Below, piece after piece: positions 43,211 to 51,749 of a stretch of DNA of 64,000 nucleotides. Position 1 is the stretch's first letter; every line of letters starts with the position of its first letter. The position numbers were made by a program, and so were the translations under genes. Source of the stretch: JAGVSZ01 sp019137045 (lineage in GTDB: Bacteria > Pseudomonadota > Gammaproteobacteria > Burkholderiales > SG8-39). The DNA lies in the NCBI GenBank assembly GCA_046347635.1, contig JAXMFT010000001.1, positions 1-64,000 on the forward strand. Reading direction: 5' to 3'. The notes under the pieces are model-generated. The model was not told where the DNA came from, ran no database searches, and saw nothing but the letters and a program-made list of their open reading frames with translations.

Positions 43211-45577
43211 CTACTTGATGCAGACCGCGCGCACCTGCGCGAAGTCGGTCACGCCCTGCAGCACCTTCTCGATCCCGTCCATCTTCAAGGTGCGCATGCC
43301 CTCCTCGAGGGCGGTGGCGAGCATCTCGGCCACGCGCGCGTGCTCCTGGATGTTCTTCTTGATCGCGTCGGTGCCGACCAGGAGTTCGTGCAGGCCGAGA
43401 CGCCCCTTGTAGCCGGTGTTGGAGCAGGCGTCGCAGCCGGCCGCCTTGTAGAGCGTGAACTGGCCCTTGTCGTCGGCGTACGAGGTGACCAGATCGCGGT
43501 AGACGCGCTCGTAGGCGCCCTTGGCGTCCTTCTTGAACTCGGCGGTGTTGAGCAGCTCCTGGCAGTACTCCTGCAGCAGATGCTTGATCTCGTCGGGCGC
43601 AGGGTTGTAGGGCTTCCTGCACTTCGTGCACAGCCGCTTCGCCAGGCGTTGCGCGAGGATGCCCACCAGCGCGTCGGCGAAGTTGAACGGGTCCATGCCC
43701 ATGTCGAGCAGGCGCACGATCGACTCCGGCGCGCTGTTCGTGTGCAGCGTTGCGAACACCAGGTGGCCGGTGAGCGAGGCCTCGATGCCGATCGAGGTCG
43801 TCTCCTTGTCGCGCATCTCGCCGACCATGATGATGTCCGGGTCGGCGCGCAGGAACGCCTTCATCACCGTGGCGAAGTCGAGCCCCGCCTTGCGGTTGAC
43901 CTGCACCTGGCGCAGGCCCTTCTGCGTGATCTCGACCGGGTCCTCGGCGGTCCAGATCTTCGTGTCGGGCGTGTTCAGGTAGCCGAGGACCGAGTGCAGC
44001 GTGGTCGTCTTGCCCGAGCCGGTGGGGCCGCAGCAGAAGAACAGACCGTAGGGCTTCTCGATCACCTCCTTGAGACGCGGGAGGTTGTGCGGCGTGAGGC
44101 CGAGCTTGTCGAGCGGGATCGGCTCGCCGGCGGCGAGGATCCGCATCACGATGTCCTCCACGCCCCCCTGCACGGGGATCGTTGCCACGCGCAGCTCGAT
44201 GTCGAGCGGGCCGAACTTCTTGAACTTGATCTTGCCGTCCTGCGGCTTGCGCCGCTCGGAGATGTCCAGGTCGCACATGATCTTGATGCGCGCGACCAGG
44301 GCGTTGCGGTACGAGGCCGGCACCTCGATGTAGGGCACGAGCGAGCCGTCCTTGCGGAAGCGCACCTCGGTCTTGGCCTTGCCGGGGTAGGACTCGATGT
44401 GGATGTCGGAGGCGCCCTGGTGGTGGGCGTCGACGATGATCTTGTTGACCAGCTTGACGAGTTCGTTGTCCGCCGCCGCGTTCAGGTCCTCGGCGGTGGT
44501 GGCCCCGTCCTCGGCGTCCTCCCCCAGCCCCTCGAGCAGGTCGCCGATGTCGCCGAGGTCGGTGTCGGCGCCGAAGAACTGGTTGAGCGTGTCGCGGAAT
44601 TCGCGCTGGGTGGTGACGCAGTAGGTGATCTTGCTGTTCTTGGGAAAGATGTTGTTGACGATGCGCGAACCCTTGGTGCGCTCGGGGTCGAGGCACATCA
44701 CCAGCAGCCCCTTCGGGTTCTCCTCCAGCGGCACCCAGCCGTGCTCCTGGACGTACTCCCGCTTGAGGTTCTTCAGCAGGTCCATCGGCTTGACGCGGTC
44801 GGGCTTGAGCGGCTCGTAGTTCACGCCGAAGTACTTCGCGAGCGCCCCGCCGACCGAGTTGAGCTTGACGTTCATCTCGTCGACCAGCACGGTCTCGATG
44901 TCCAGCGCCTTCTTGCGCGCGGTGCGGCCGGCGTTGTCCAGCTCCGCGGCGGTGATCACCGCGTCGGCCACCAGGAAGTCGTACTTCGACTTCGGCACCG
45001 CGAGCTTCTGGCGCTGCTTGAAGGCGATCGCGAGCGTCTTGCACAGCTCGACCACGCCCTCCTCGGCGAGCGGCCCGAACGGCGTGCCCGCCTTGTGGTT
45101 GATGAGCTGCACCACCCCGAGCAGGTCGCCCGCGGCGCCGTCGAGGATCGGGCACACCAGCATCTGCCGGGTGCGGTAGCCGGTGCGCTTGTCCACCTCC
45201 TGCAGGAAGCGCAGGTTGGGGCTGTGGCTCTTGAGCTCCGCCTCGTCGTACACGTCCTTGAAGTTGTGCAGCTTGCGCGACATCGCGGCGAAACCGGCGA
45301 GCGAGTGCTCGGCGATCGGGAGCTTGAGGTCGCGGAACGAGTTCAGCCCCGTCTTCACCTTCGAGACGATGGTTGCCTTGTCCTCGCCGGTCGCGTAGAT
45401 GCTGAGCCGGTCGGCGTTGAACAGCGCGCAGACCTCGCCGCTCACCTCCAGCATGATCTCGTCGATGTTGCTGGTGGCGTGGATGCGGTTGGTGACCGCC
45501 TGCAGGCTCTTCTGGAACGCGAGCCGGCTCGCCACGTCCGCGGGCGGGACCGATTGGGGGCTCAGCACTGCGCTCAT
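43211..45577 (-). CDS. GAF domain-GspE/PilB ATPase fusion
   Basis: The 788-aa protein has a GAF domain at about residues 20-200, a MshEN/GspE N-terminal region, then the secretion ATPase: Walker A GPTGSGKTTT, Asp box, IWTAEDPVEI, Walker B LRADPDIIMVGEMRD, and a His box (TGHLVFATLHTNS). A tetracysteine zinc site (CTKC...CDAC) follows. This powers type IV pilus extension or type II secretion in known systems. The N-terminal GAF is unusual and would let a small molecule, perhaps a cyclic nucleotide, gate the motor. Neighbour is GAF-HD-GYP, with related GAF domains. No other pil or gsp genes are adjacent. Confidence 0.93.
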   Translation of the reverse strand: MSAVLSPQSVPPADVASRLAFQKSLQAVTNRIHATSNIDEIMLEVSGEVCALFNADRLSIYATGEDKATIVSKVKTGLNSFRDLKLPIAEHSLAGFAAMSRKLHNFKDVYDEAELKSHSPNLRFLQEVDKRTGYRTRQMLVCPILDGAAGDLLGVVQLINHKAGTPFGPLAEEGVVELCKTLAIAFKQRQKLAVPKSKYDFLVADAVITAAELDNAGRTARKKALDIETVLVDEMNVKLNSVGGALAKYFGVNYEPLKPDRVKPMDLLKNLKREYVQEHGWVPLEENPKGLLVMCLDPERTKGSRIVNNIFPKNSKITYCVTTQREFRDTLNQFFGADTDLGDIGDLLEGLGEDAEDGATTAEDLNAAADNELVKLVNKIIVDAHHQGASDIHIESYPGKAKTEVRFRKDGSLVPYIEVPASYRNALVARIKIMCDLDISERRKPQDGKIKFKKFGPLDIELRVATIPVQGGVEDIVMRILAAGEPIPLDKLGLTPHNLPRLKEVIEKPYGLFFCCGPTGSGKTTTLHSVLGYLNTPDTKIWTAEDPVEITQKGLRQVQVNRKAGLDFATVMKAFLRADPDIIMVGEMRDKETTSIGIEASLTGHLVFATLHTNSAPESIVRLLDMGMDPFNFADALVGILAQRLAKRLCTKCRKPYNPAPDEIKHLLQEYCQELLNTAEFKKDAKGAYERVYRDLVTSYADDKGQFTLYKAAGCDACSNTGYKGRLGLHELLVGTDAIKKNIQEHARVAEMLATALEEGMRTLKMDGIEKVLQGVTDFAQVRAVCIK

Positions 45578-45752
45578 GTTCGGGCGTCCTGTCGGGTCGG
45601 CCGGCGCGCCGCGCGGCGCGCGCCGGCGCCGCGCCGGGACCGGCGCGAAAATCAATGGGGGACTCTAGCCTCCCGGGCGCGCTCCCAGCAACCGCGCCGG
45701 CCCGGCGCCTGCGGCTTTTGTATCAAATCGCGGCCTGCGCGCGCGCCCCGTC

Positions 45753-46820
45753 TCAGGCGGGGCCCGCGCCGCGCAGCCCGCCCTCGAGGACGAATGCCTT
45801 CAGCCCGCGCTGGGCGAGGAGAAATGCCGCCGCGGAGCTGCGCCGGCCGCTCTGGCAGTACAGCACGTACTCGCGGGTCCGGTCGAGCACCTTCACGGCG
45901 TTGCGGATCTCCGACAGCGGGATGTTGATCGCGCCGGGCAGCTTGTCATACTGGTACTCGGAGGGGTAGCGCACGTCGATCCACTGCCCGCCGGCGCCGA
46001 CCTTGGCGCGCGCCTGGTCGAGGTTGACGCTCTGGAGCAGCGGCTTCTTGAGCAGCTCGTTGAAGTCGCCCTTCGCGAGCCGCAGCAGCGCGCCCTCCGC
46101 GAGCATGGTGACCGTGGCGTTGCGCTTGGCGTTGGCGACCAGCGCCTCCTCCCCGAAAGCGTCCCCGCTCTTCAGCTCGGCGAGCCGCATCGACACGCCC
46201 CCGACCGTGCGCTCCACCAGGCACTTGCCGGCCTCGATGACGTAGTAGTAGTCGCCGTCCTCGCCTTCCCACACGACGACCTGCCCGCGCTTCACGTTCA
46301 CGCGCGTGAAGCGGCGCAGCATCTCGTTGATGTGCGCGCTCGGCAGCTGGGCGAAGACGCCCGACTTGAGGTTGTTGATGCTGAAGAGGCCGGTGAGGAT
46401 CGACCAGTTGGCCATCGTCGGCGGACCCGCCTCGGTCGCGCGCGAGCCGGTGCGCTCGGCGGCCGCGAGCTGGTCCCAGGTCACCATGATGTCGAGCAGG
46501 TCCTCGTCGATGCGCAGCAGCTCGATGTCGGTGATCGCCTTCGCCTGCGCGAACGGCGTGCGCCGCCCGAGCGGGTGGCGCGCCTCGGGCGTGCCCCCGA
46601 CCACCACGTCGGAGCTGCCGTTGCCGAGGATGAGCGCGAGCTCTCCCTTCAGCAGGAACACGAGCTGTCCCGCCACGCCCTTCACCCGGAAGGGGTCGAG
46701 GGTCTTGCTCACCGGCTCGACCACGCACAGCTCGGCGAGCTCCCCCAGCCGCTGGGACGAGAGCGCGCTGATCGGCTCGAGCCCCTTGAGCACCGCCACG
46801 CCGATTCTCTCCGTTGACAT
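45753..46820 (-). CDS. Tandem cNMP-binding-rhodanese protein
   Basis: The 355-aa protein has two cyclic-nucleotide-binding barrels (residues about 10-125 and 140-255; the second with YYYVIEAGKCLVERTV and GDAFGEEALVANAKRNATV). A C-terminal rhodanese domain follows with an active-site loop CQSGRRS holding the catalytic Cys. The combination suggests a nucleotide-gated sulfurtransferase or persulfide sensor. The first barrel is degenerate, the second has GEEAL and RNATV close to a cAMP cassette. It lies 32 nt from a phosphodiesterase-like gene and near a CHASE2 adenylate cyclase. Confidence 0.88.
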   Translation of the reverse strand: MSTERIGVAVLKGLEPISALSSQRLGELAELCVVEPVSKTLDPFRVKGVAGQLVFLLKGELALILGNGSSDVVVGGTPEARHPLGRRTPFAQAKAITDIELLRIDEDLLDIMVTWDQLAAAERTGSRATEAGPPTMANWSILTGLFSINNLKSGVFAQLPSAHINEMLRRFTRVNVKRGQVVVWEGEDGDYYYVIEAGKCLVERTVGGVSMRLAELKSGDAFGEEALVANAKRNATVTMLAEGALLRLAKGDFNELLKKPLLQSVNLDQARAKVGAGGQWIDVRYPSEYQYDKLPGAINIPLSEIRNAVKVLDRTREYVLYCQSGRRSSAAAFLLAQRGLKAFVLEGGLRGAGPA

Positions 46821-46852
46821 CGCCGCCGCTTTCCGTGTTCGCCGCGCCGCCG

Positions 46853-47623
46853 CTAGAACTCGATGACCTGGTTGTTCTGCAGCATGCGCGGCCGGTACTG
46901 GCCGGCGTACTCCTCGAGCTCCTCCATGGTGAGCTCGATCTCGCCGGGCTTGAGGTGGGTGATGAAGATGTCGCAGCTGCGCTCGAGCTTGGCCAGCTCC
47001 TCGGCCAGCATGCTCGGGCACAGGTGCTTGGACATGACCGCGAGGTTCTTCTCGCGGTTGCAGAACGCGCACTCGATGATCAGCTGGCGCAGGTTGGCGA
47101 TCTTGTTGACGATCGCCCACAGCGGGTCGTTGGTGGTGGTGTCGCCGGTGAACACCAGGCTCCCCTTGCCGCTGTCGAGCTGGTAGCCGACCGCCGGCAC
47201 CACGTGGTTCGCCGGCAGCGCGGTGATGCGCCGGCCGTTGCCGAGCGCCACGGTCGCGCCGAGCTCGATCGGCTCGTAGCGCAGGAACGGCCGCTCGGGC
47301 GAGGGAATCTGGGTGAAGTCGGGCCAGATCGACCAGTTGAAGATGTGGTTCTTCAGGATCTCGATGGTCGCGGGCAGCGCGTGCACCGTGAGCGGCGCGT
47401 CGCGCATTCCGCCGACGGTGTCCACCATGAACGGGATCGCCGCGACGTGGTCGAGGTGCGAGTGGGTGAGGAACACCCGGTCGATCGGCGTCAGCTCGGC
47501 GAGCGTGAGGTCGCACACCCCGGTGCCCGCGTCGATCAGCACGTCGCGGTCGAGCAGCATCGAGGTGGTGCGCAGGTGCCGCCCACCGATCCCGCCGCTG
47601 CAACCGAGTACGCGGAGTCTCAC
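46853..47623 (-). CDS. MBL-fold hydrolase, class II 3',5'-cyclic-nucleotide phosphodiesterase-like
   Basis: The 256-aa protein has the metallo-beta-lactamase motif THSHLDHVAAIPF with both metal-binding His pairs and Asp; VFTGDTTTND and FITHLKPGE supply further ligands. The HxHLDH-xxxI-P pattern and length fit the class II cAMP phosphodiesterase group, and its neighbours (adenylate cyclase upstream, cNMP-binding protein downstream) support a cAMP-degrading role. Ribonuclease Z-like activity is an alternative. Start ATG 47623. Confidence 0.8.
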   Translation of the reverse strand: MRLRVLGCSGGIGGRHLRTTSMLLDRDVLIDAGTGVCDLTLAELTPIDRVFLTHSHLDHVAAIPFMVDTVGGMRDAPLTVHALPATIEILKNHIFNWSIWPDFTQIPSPERPFLRYEPIELGATVALGNGRRITALPANHVVPAVGYQLDSGKGSLVFTGDTTTNDPLWAIVNKIANLRQLIIECAFCNREKNLAVMSKHLCPSMLAEELAKLERSCDIFITHLKPGEIELTMEELEEYAGQYRPRMLQNNQVIEF

Positions 47624-47642
47624 GCGCTGTCCGGGGGTCTCG

Positions 47643-49865
47643 CTACTTCGTCTCGAACGCGGTCACGCCGTCCCACTCCGGGCCGGGCGAGGCCTGACGG
47701 TACCGAGCGACCCGCTCGGCGTATAAGGAATAAAGTGGCGCACCCGGATATAACCTCTGGAGATTGAAGAGGATTAGTTCCGCCTGCTCCCAGCTGCCCG
47801 CGCGGTAGGCCTTGAGCGCCTGGGCCCACAGCTTAAGCTCTTCCATGCGCTCCCTGCCCACTTCGTTCTCCGCGCCGACCGGCTCGTAGATCGCCACCGG
47901 CGCGTCCTTGCCCTTGACGCGGACGCGGTCGAGCTCGCGAAAGACCATCCCCGGCACCGCCTCGCGCGTGGCCTGCCCGACGATGATGCCCGCGCCGTAC
48001 GCCTTGGTGAGGCCCTCCAGCCGGGAGGCGAGGTTCACCGCATCTCCCATCACCGTGTAGGCCTTGCGCAGCTTCGACCCCATGTCGCCCACGCTCATCG
48101 GCCCGGTGTTGAGGCCGATCCCGATGCGGATCTCCGGCCACCCGCGCGTCCGGAACGCGGGGTTGAGGCGGGCGAGCTCCGCCTGCATCGCCAGCGCGGC
48201 CGCGAGCGCGTGACGGGCGTGCTGCGGGTCGGCCACCGGCGCGCCCCAGAACGCCATGATCGCGTCGCCCATGTACTTGTCGAGCGTTCCGCGGTGGGTG
48301 CGGATCACCAGGCTCATCGCGGTGAGGAACTCGTTCAGGAACGCCGCGAGCGCCTTGGGGTCGAACCCCTCGGCGATCGACGTGAACCCGCGGATGTCGG
48401 TGAAGAGCACGGTGAGAACCTCGTTCTTGCCCTCCATGCTGTACTGCGCCGGGTCGCGCGCCATCTCGTCCACCAGCTCCGGCGGGACGTACTGGCCGAA
48501 GAGCTCGGCGAACTGGCGCTTCGACCGCGTCTCGACGAAGTAGCCGTACGACATGTTCGCCGCGAACAGCGCGATGATCATGAGCACGCCCGCGGCGAGC
48601 GGGAGCGCGGTGTCGGCCTGGGTCCAGACGGCCACGTTGAGCGCGGCGACGAGCGCCAGCGCGGCGGCGGACGCGAGCGTCGCGCGCAGCGGCGAGAGCA
48701 GCGGCAGGACGAGCGCGAGCGTCAGCCCGAACGCGAGGAGCAGCAGCACCTCGGCGCCGACCACGTAGGCCGGGCGCTGCTTGATCGACCCGTCGAGCAT
48801 GCCCGCGATCAGGTTGGCGTGGATCTCGACCCCGGGATAGGCGGTCCCGACCGGGGTCGCGCGCAGGTCCACCAGTCCGGGCGCGGACGCGCCGACGAGC
48901 ACCACGCGGCCCTTGATGCGCTCGACCGGCACCCGGTCGTGGAAGAGGTCGGCGGCCGAGACGTACGGAAAGCTGCGCACCTTGCCGCGATAGGGCACGA
49001 GCGCCGCGGCGTTGGCGTCGAGCGGGATGCGGCGCGGCCCGACCTCGAGCCACTCGAGCCCGGCGTAGCCGCGCGCGAGGAAGCGGCCCTCGGGCGCGAA
49101 GCCCGCCTCGACTTTCGGCTGGCCGGCGAGCGCGCGGAAGACCGCGAGCGACAGCGGCTCGTAGTACTCCCCCTTGTACTCCGCCAGCATCGGGACGCGG
49201 CGGATGATGCCGTCCTCGTCCACGAGCGGCGTGAAGTGCCCGGCGCCGAGCGTCGCCTGCTGGAACTGCGGCAGGTTGGCGCCGTAGCCCTGGTAGCGCG
49301 CGAACGCGATCGGGCGCCCGCGGAAGACGCGCGCGTCGAGCACCGGCGCGGGCAGCGCCCCGCTCGCCTCGGACTCCGGGCTGGTGAAATAGAACCCCAG
49401 TATCACCGGGCGGTCCTTCAGCGCCGCGGCGAAGCGCCCGTCGTTGTCCAGCTGCGGCCGCAGCCGCCCGAGCGCCTCGTGGAATTCGCGCGCGTCCTTC
49501 AGTTCGCCGGCCGCGAGCCGCTCGAGCACCGGCAGCCCGCTCGAGCGGTCGGGCTCACCGTTGACCACGTCGAACGCGACCAGCGTGGCGCCGTAGCGGT
49601 CGAAGAGGCGCGTGACGAGCGCGGCCATGACGTCGCGGCCCCACGGCCAGCGCCCGAGCCCGGGCGTGGCGAGGCTGCGCTCGTCGATGTCCAGGATCAC
49701 GATGCGGTCGTCCACGCCGCCGGGCGCGGTGAGGCGCAGCCGCGTGTCGTAGAGCACGTGGTCGAGGCGCGTGACGATCCCGAGCTCGTAGAACCGCGCC
49801 GCGTGGCCGACGAAGACCGCGAGGACCGCGAGGCCGAGCAGGATGCGACCGAGGTGCTGCCTCAC
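47643..49865 (-). CDS. CHASE2-class III adenylate cyclase
   Basis: The 740-aa membrane protein has an N-terminal transmembrane helix and a periplasmic CHASE2 sensor (residues 30-345; DDRIVILDIDERSLATPGLGRWPWGRD). Three transmembrane segments follow (about 360-430), then a class III cyclase domain with metal residues in VLFTDIRGFTSIAEG and YMGDAIMAFWG, plus IGIGLNTGPMSVGDMG. It ends in a TPR-like tail. It likely makes cAMP in response to an envelope signal. Start GTG 49865. Upstream lies the FHA gene, 103 nt away. Confidence 0.93.
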   Translation of the reverse strand: MRQHLGRILLGLAVLAVFVGHAARFYELGIVTRLDHVLYDTRLRLTAPGGVDDRIVILDIDERSLATPGLGRWPWGRDVMAALVTRLFDRYGATLVAFDVVNGEPDRSSGLPVLERLAAGELKDAREFHEALGRLRPQLDNDGRFAAALKDRPVILGFYFTSPESEASGALPAPVLDARVFRGRPIAFARYQGYGANLPQFQQATLGAGHFTPLVDEDGIIRRVPMLAEYKGEYYEPLSLAVFRALAGQPKVEAGFAPEGRFLARGYAGLEWLEVGPRRIPLDANAAALVPYRGKVRSFPYVSAADLFHDRVPVERIKGRVVLVGASAPGLVDLRATPVGTAYPGVEIHANLIAGMLDGSIKQRPAYVVGAEVLLLLAFGLTLALVLPLLSPLRATLASAAALALVAALNVAVWTQADTALPLAAGVLMIIALFAANMSYGYFVETRSKRQFAELFGQYVPPELVDEMARDPAQYSMEGKNEVLTVLFTDIRGFTSIAEGFDPKALAAFLNEFLTAMSLVIRTHRGTLDKYMGDAIMAFWGAPVADPQHARHALAAALAMQAELARLNPAFRTRGWPEIRIGIGLNTGPMSVGDMGSKLRKAYTVMGDAVNLASRLEGLTKAYGAGIIVGQATREAVPGMVFRELDRVRVKGKDAPVAIYEPVGAENEVGRERMEELKLWAQALKAYRAGSWEQAELILFNLQRLYPGAPLYSLYAERVARYRQASPGPEWDGVTAFETK

Positions 49866-49968
49866 GGGGCGGGGTCCCCGCGGGCGCCGCGCAGGGCGCG
49901 TTCAGGCCGCCGATTCAACCGCGCGCTCCCGCCTGACCGCGTCGCCGCCGCACGAGCGTGCGGCCGGC

Positions 49969-50799
49969 TCAGGTCTTGTAGAAGAACTCCATCTTGACGC
50001 CCGCGAGCTCGACGATGTCGTGGTCGTTGAGCGGATGCGCCTGCGCGTCGAGGAGCCGGCCGTTGAGGATCGGGAAGTTCGCGCCCTCGACGTGGGTGAT
50101 GAAGAACCCCTGCGGGCGCTTGGTGATCACGGCCACCTGGACGCCGGGCTTCCCGAGCGTGGTGAGCGCCTTGGTGATCTCCATCTCCTTGCCGGCGTTC
50201 GAGCCCGAGAGGATCTGGATCGCGGCGACCTTGCCGCCCGCGGCGAGCGGCTGGGAGGCGGACAGCGGCTGCGAAGCGCCCATGGTCGGCACGCCCTGCG
50301 AGGCCGAGACCGACCGCACCGGCTGCGAAGACGAGGTCGCCGCGGTGTGCAGCGGCTGCGAGGCGCCCATGGCCGGGGTCGGCTGCGAGGTGCCCATGGT
50401 CGGTACCGCCTGCGAGGTCGCGGGCTTCGGCGCGTCCGCCTTGGGCACCGCGCCGGGGCGCAGGACCATGGTCTTCTCGAAGTCCTGCGGCGCGGCCGAC
50501 TTGCTGCTCTGGTCGCCGACGTATTTCAGCTTGTACTTGCCGAGCTCGACCACGTCGTTGTTCTGGAGGAAGTGCTTCTTGATCGGCTGCCCGTTCACCA
50601 GCGTTCCGTTCGTGGACCCGAGGTCCTCGAGGAACGAGTCGTTCAGGATCGTCACGATCACCGCGTGCTCGCCCGACACGGCCAGGTTGTCGATCTGGAT
50701 GTCGTTGTGCGGCTTGCGCCCGATGGTGGTGCGCTCCTTGGTGAGCGCGATCTCCTTGAGCACCAGACCGTCCATACTCAGTATCAGCTTTGCAGGCAT
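49969..50799 (-). CDS. FHA-domain protein with two FHA modules and an SQP-repeat linker
   Basis: The 276-aa cytoplasmic protein has a canonical N-terminal FHA domain (residues 5-95: TIGRKPHNDIQIDNLAVSGEHA, DLGSTNGTLVNG), which reads phosphothreonine. A low-complexity linker (110-190) contains repeated MG-(A/T)-SQP units and many Thr/Ser, plausible kinase sites. A second FHA-like domain lacks several binding residues but keeps ILNGR. It lies 14 nt downstream of the PP2C phosphatase and in line with the Ser/Thr kinase, so it is the obvious phospho-dependent adaptor. Confidence 0.92.
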   Translation of the reverse strand: MPAKLILSMDGLVLKEIALTKERTTIGRKPHNDIQIDNLAVSGEHAVIVTILNDSFLEDLGSTNGTLVNGQPIKKHFLQNNDVVELGKYKLKYVGDQSSKSAAPQDFEKTMVLRPGAVPKADAPKPATSQAVPTMGTSQPTPAMGASQPLHTAATSSSQPVRSVSASQGVPTMGASQPLSASQPLAAGGKVAAIQILSGSNAGKEMEITKALTTLGKPGVQVAVITKRPQGFFITHVEGANFPILNGRLLDAQAHPLNDHDIVELAGVKMEFFYKT

Positions 50800-50813
50800 G
50801 GCAGTGTCCCCGT

Positions 50814-51638
50814 CTATTTCAACCAGCTGAACAAGCGCGAGAGCCAGCCCTTCGGCGCGGCGTAGTCCCTCACCACTCGGACCAGAATCACGGACACGTT
50901 GTCGCGTCCGCCGTTGTCGTTCGCCATCTGCACCAGCTGCTGCGCGGCCAGGCGCAGGTTGGCCGACAGCGTCTGCAGCGTCATGCCGATGTCCTCGTCG
51001 CTCACCATGTCGTTCAGGCCGTCGGAGCACAGCAGGTAGACGTCGCCCGGCTGCGCCTCGAAGCAGGTGAGCTCCGGCTCGACCGTGGGATCGATGCCGA
51101 GCGCGCGCGTCACCAGGTTCTTGTTCTGCGAGAACTTGGCCTGCTCGGGCGTGATCATGCCGCTGTCGATCTGCTCCTGCAGCAGGGAGTGGTCGCGCGT
51201 GAGCTGCTCGAACGCCTCGCCGCGCAGGCGGTAGGCGCGCGAGTCGCCGATGTGCGCGAGCATCACCTTGTTGTCGTAGAACAGCCCCGCCACCAGCGTC
51301 GTGCCCATGCCCGAGTACTGCGGCTGGCTCTGCGCGGCCTGGAAGATCGAGGTGTTCGCCTTCGCGATCTGGTCCTTCAGCAGCTTTTCCGCCCACGGCC
51401 GCCCGCTCGCGGGCTCCACGCGGTAGGGCGGCGTGTCCTCGAGCAGGTGCTGCAGCTCGGTGGTGATCACGGTGGTCGCCATCCCGCTCGCCACTTCGCC
51501 GGCGTTGTAGCCGCCCATGCCGTCGGCGAGCACCACCAGGCCCTTGGTCGCGTCGGCCGCGATCGAGTCCTCGTTGTGCGAGCGGACGATGCCCGGGTCG
51601 GTGCAGCTCGCGATCTCGAGTGCTTGGCTCAGGTTCAT
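50814..51638 (-). CDS. PP2C-family Ser/Thr phosphatase
   Basis: The 274-aa cytoplasmic phosphatase of the Stp1/PrpC group has all metal motifs: RSHNEDS, LADGMGGYNAGEVAS, AHIGDSRAYRLRG, CSDGLNDMVSDEDI, and NGGRDNVSVILVRV. It should reverse phosphorylation by the neighbouring CHASE2 kinase. The start ATG at 51638 lacks its own ribosome site but overlaps the stop of a 36-codon leader frame whose first 16 codons encode exactly the same peptide. Confidence 0.94.
   Translation of the reverse strand: MNLSQALEIASCTDPGIVRSHNEDSIAADATKGLVVLADGMGGYNAGEVASGMATTVITTELQHLLEDTPPYRVEPASGRPWAEKLLKDQIAKANTSIFQAAQSQPQYSGMGTTLVAGLFYDNKVMLAHIGDSRAYRLRGEAFEQLTRDHSLLQEQIDSGMITPEQAKFSQNKNLVTRALGIDPTVEPELTCFEAQPGDVYLLCSDGLNDMVSDEDIGMTLQTLSANLRLAAQQLVQMANDNGGRDNVSVILVRVVRDYAAPKGWLSRLFSWLK
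51592..51638. repeat. 47-bp direct repeat, gene copy (5' end of the PP2C gene)
   Basis: Matches 51699-51745 at 45 of 47 positions. The two differences are synonymous in the PP2C reading frame (CTG/TTG for Leu, CAA/CAG for Gln). Confidence 0.9.
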
Positions 51639-51745
51639 GGCGCCGCAAACGGAATGGCAGCGTCCGCTCGCTCGTAATCGGGGTCGAGCGGACGCGGTCC
51701 CGGGTCGGTGCAGCTCGCGATCTCGAGTGCCTGGCTCAAGTTCAT
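51635..51745 (-). CDS. 36-codon leader frame duplicating the start of the PP2C gene
   Basis: ATG at 51745, 4 nt after the kinase stop, reads MNLSQALEIASCTDPG (identical to PP2C residues 1-16) followed by a new 20-residue tail. It ends with a TGA that overlaps the PP2C ATG. A GAGG lies just upstream. It may serve as a translation-coupling leader for the phosphatase or be a recent partial duplication. The peptide itself has no recognisable function. Confidence 0.45.
   Translation of the reverse strand: MNLSQALEIASCTDPGPRPLDPDYERADAAIPFAAP
51661..51694. other. Stem-loop inside the leader frame
   Basis: Perfect 10-bp arms CGTCCGCTCG (51661-51670) and CGAGCGGACG (51685-51694), loop 14 nt, located between the two repeat copies and just before the PP2C ribosome region. 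It could regulate phosphatase translation. Confidence 0.5.
51699..51745. repeat. 47-bp direct repeat, leader copy
   Basis: The second copy of the PP2C start region, offset by 107 bp. It begins at the leader ATG and covers 16 codons. Confidence 0.9.
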
Positions 51746-51749
51746 CGCC

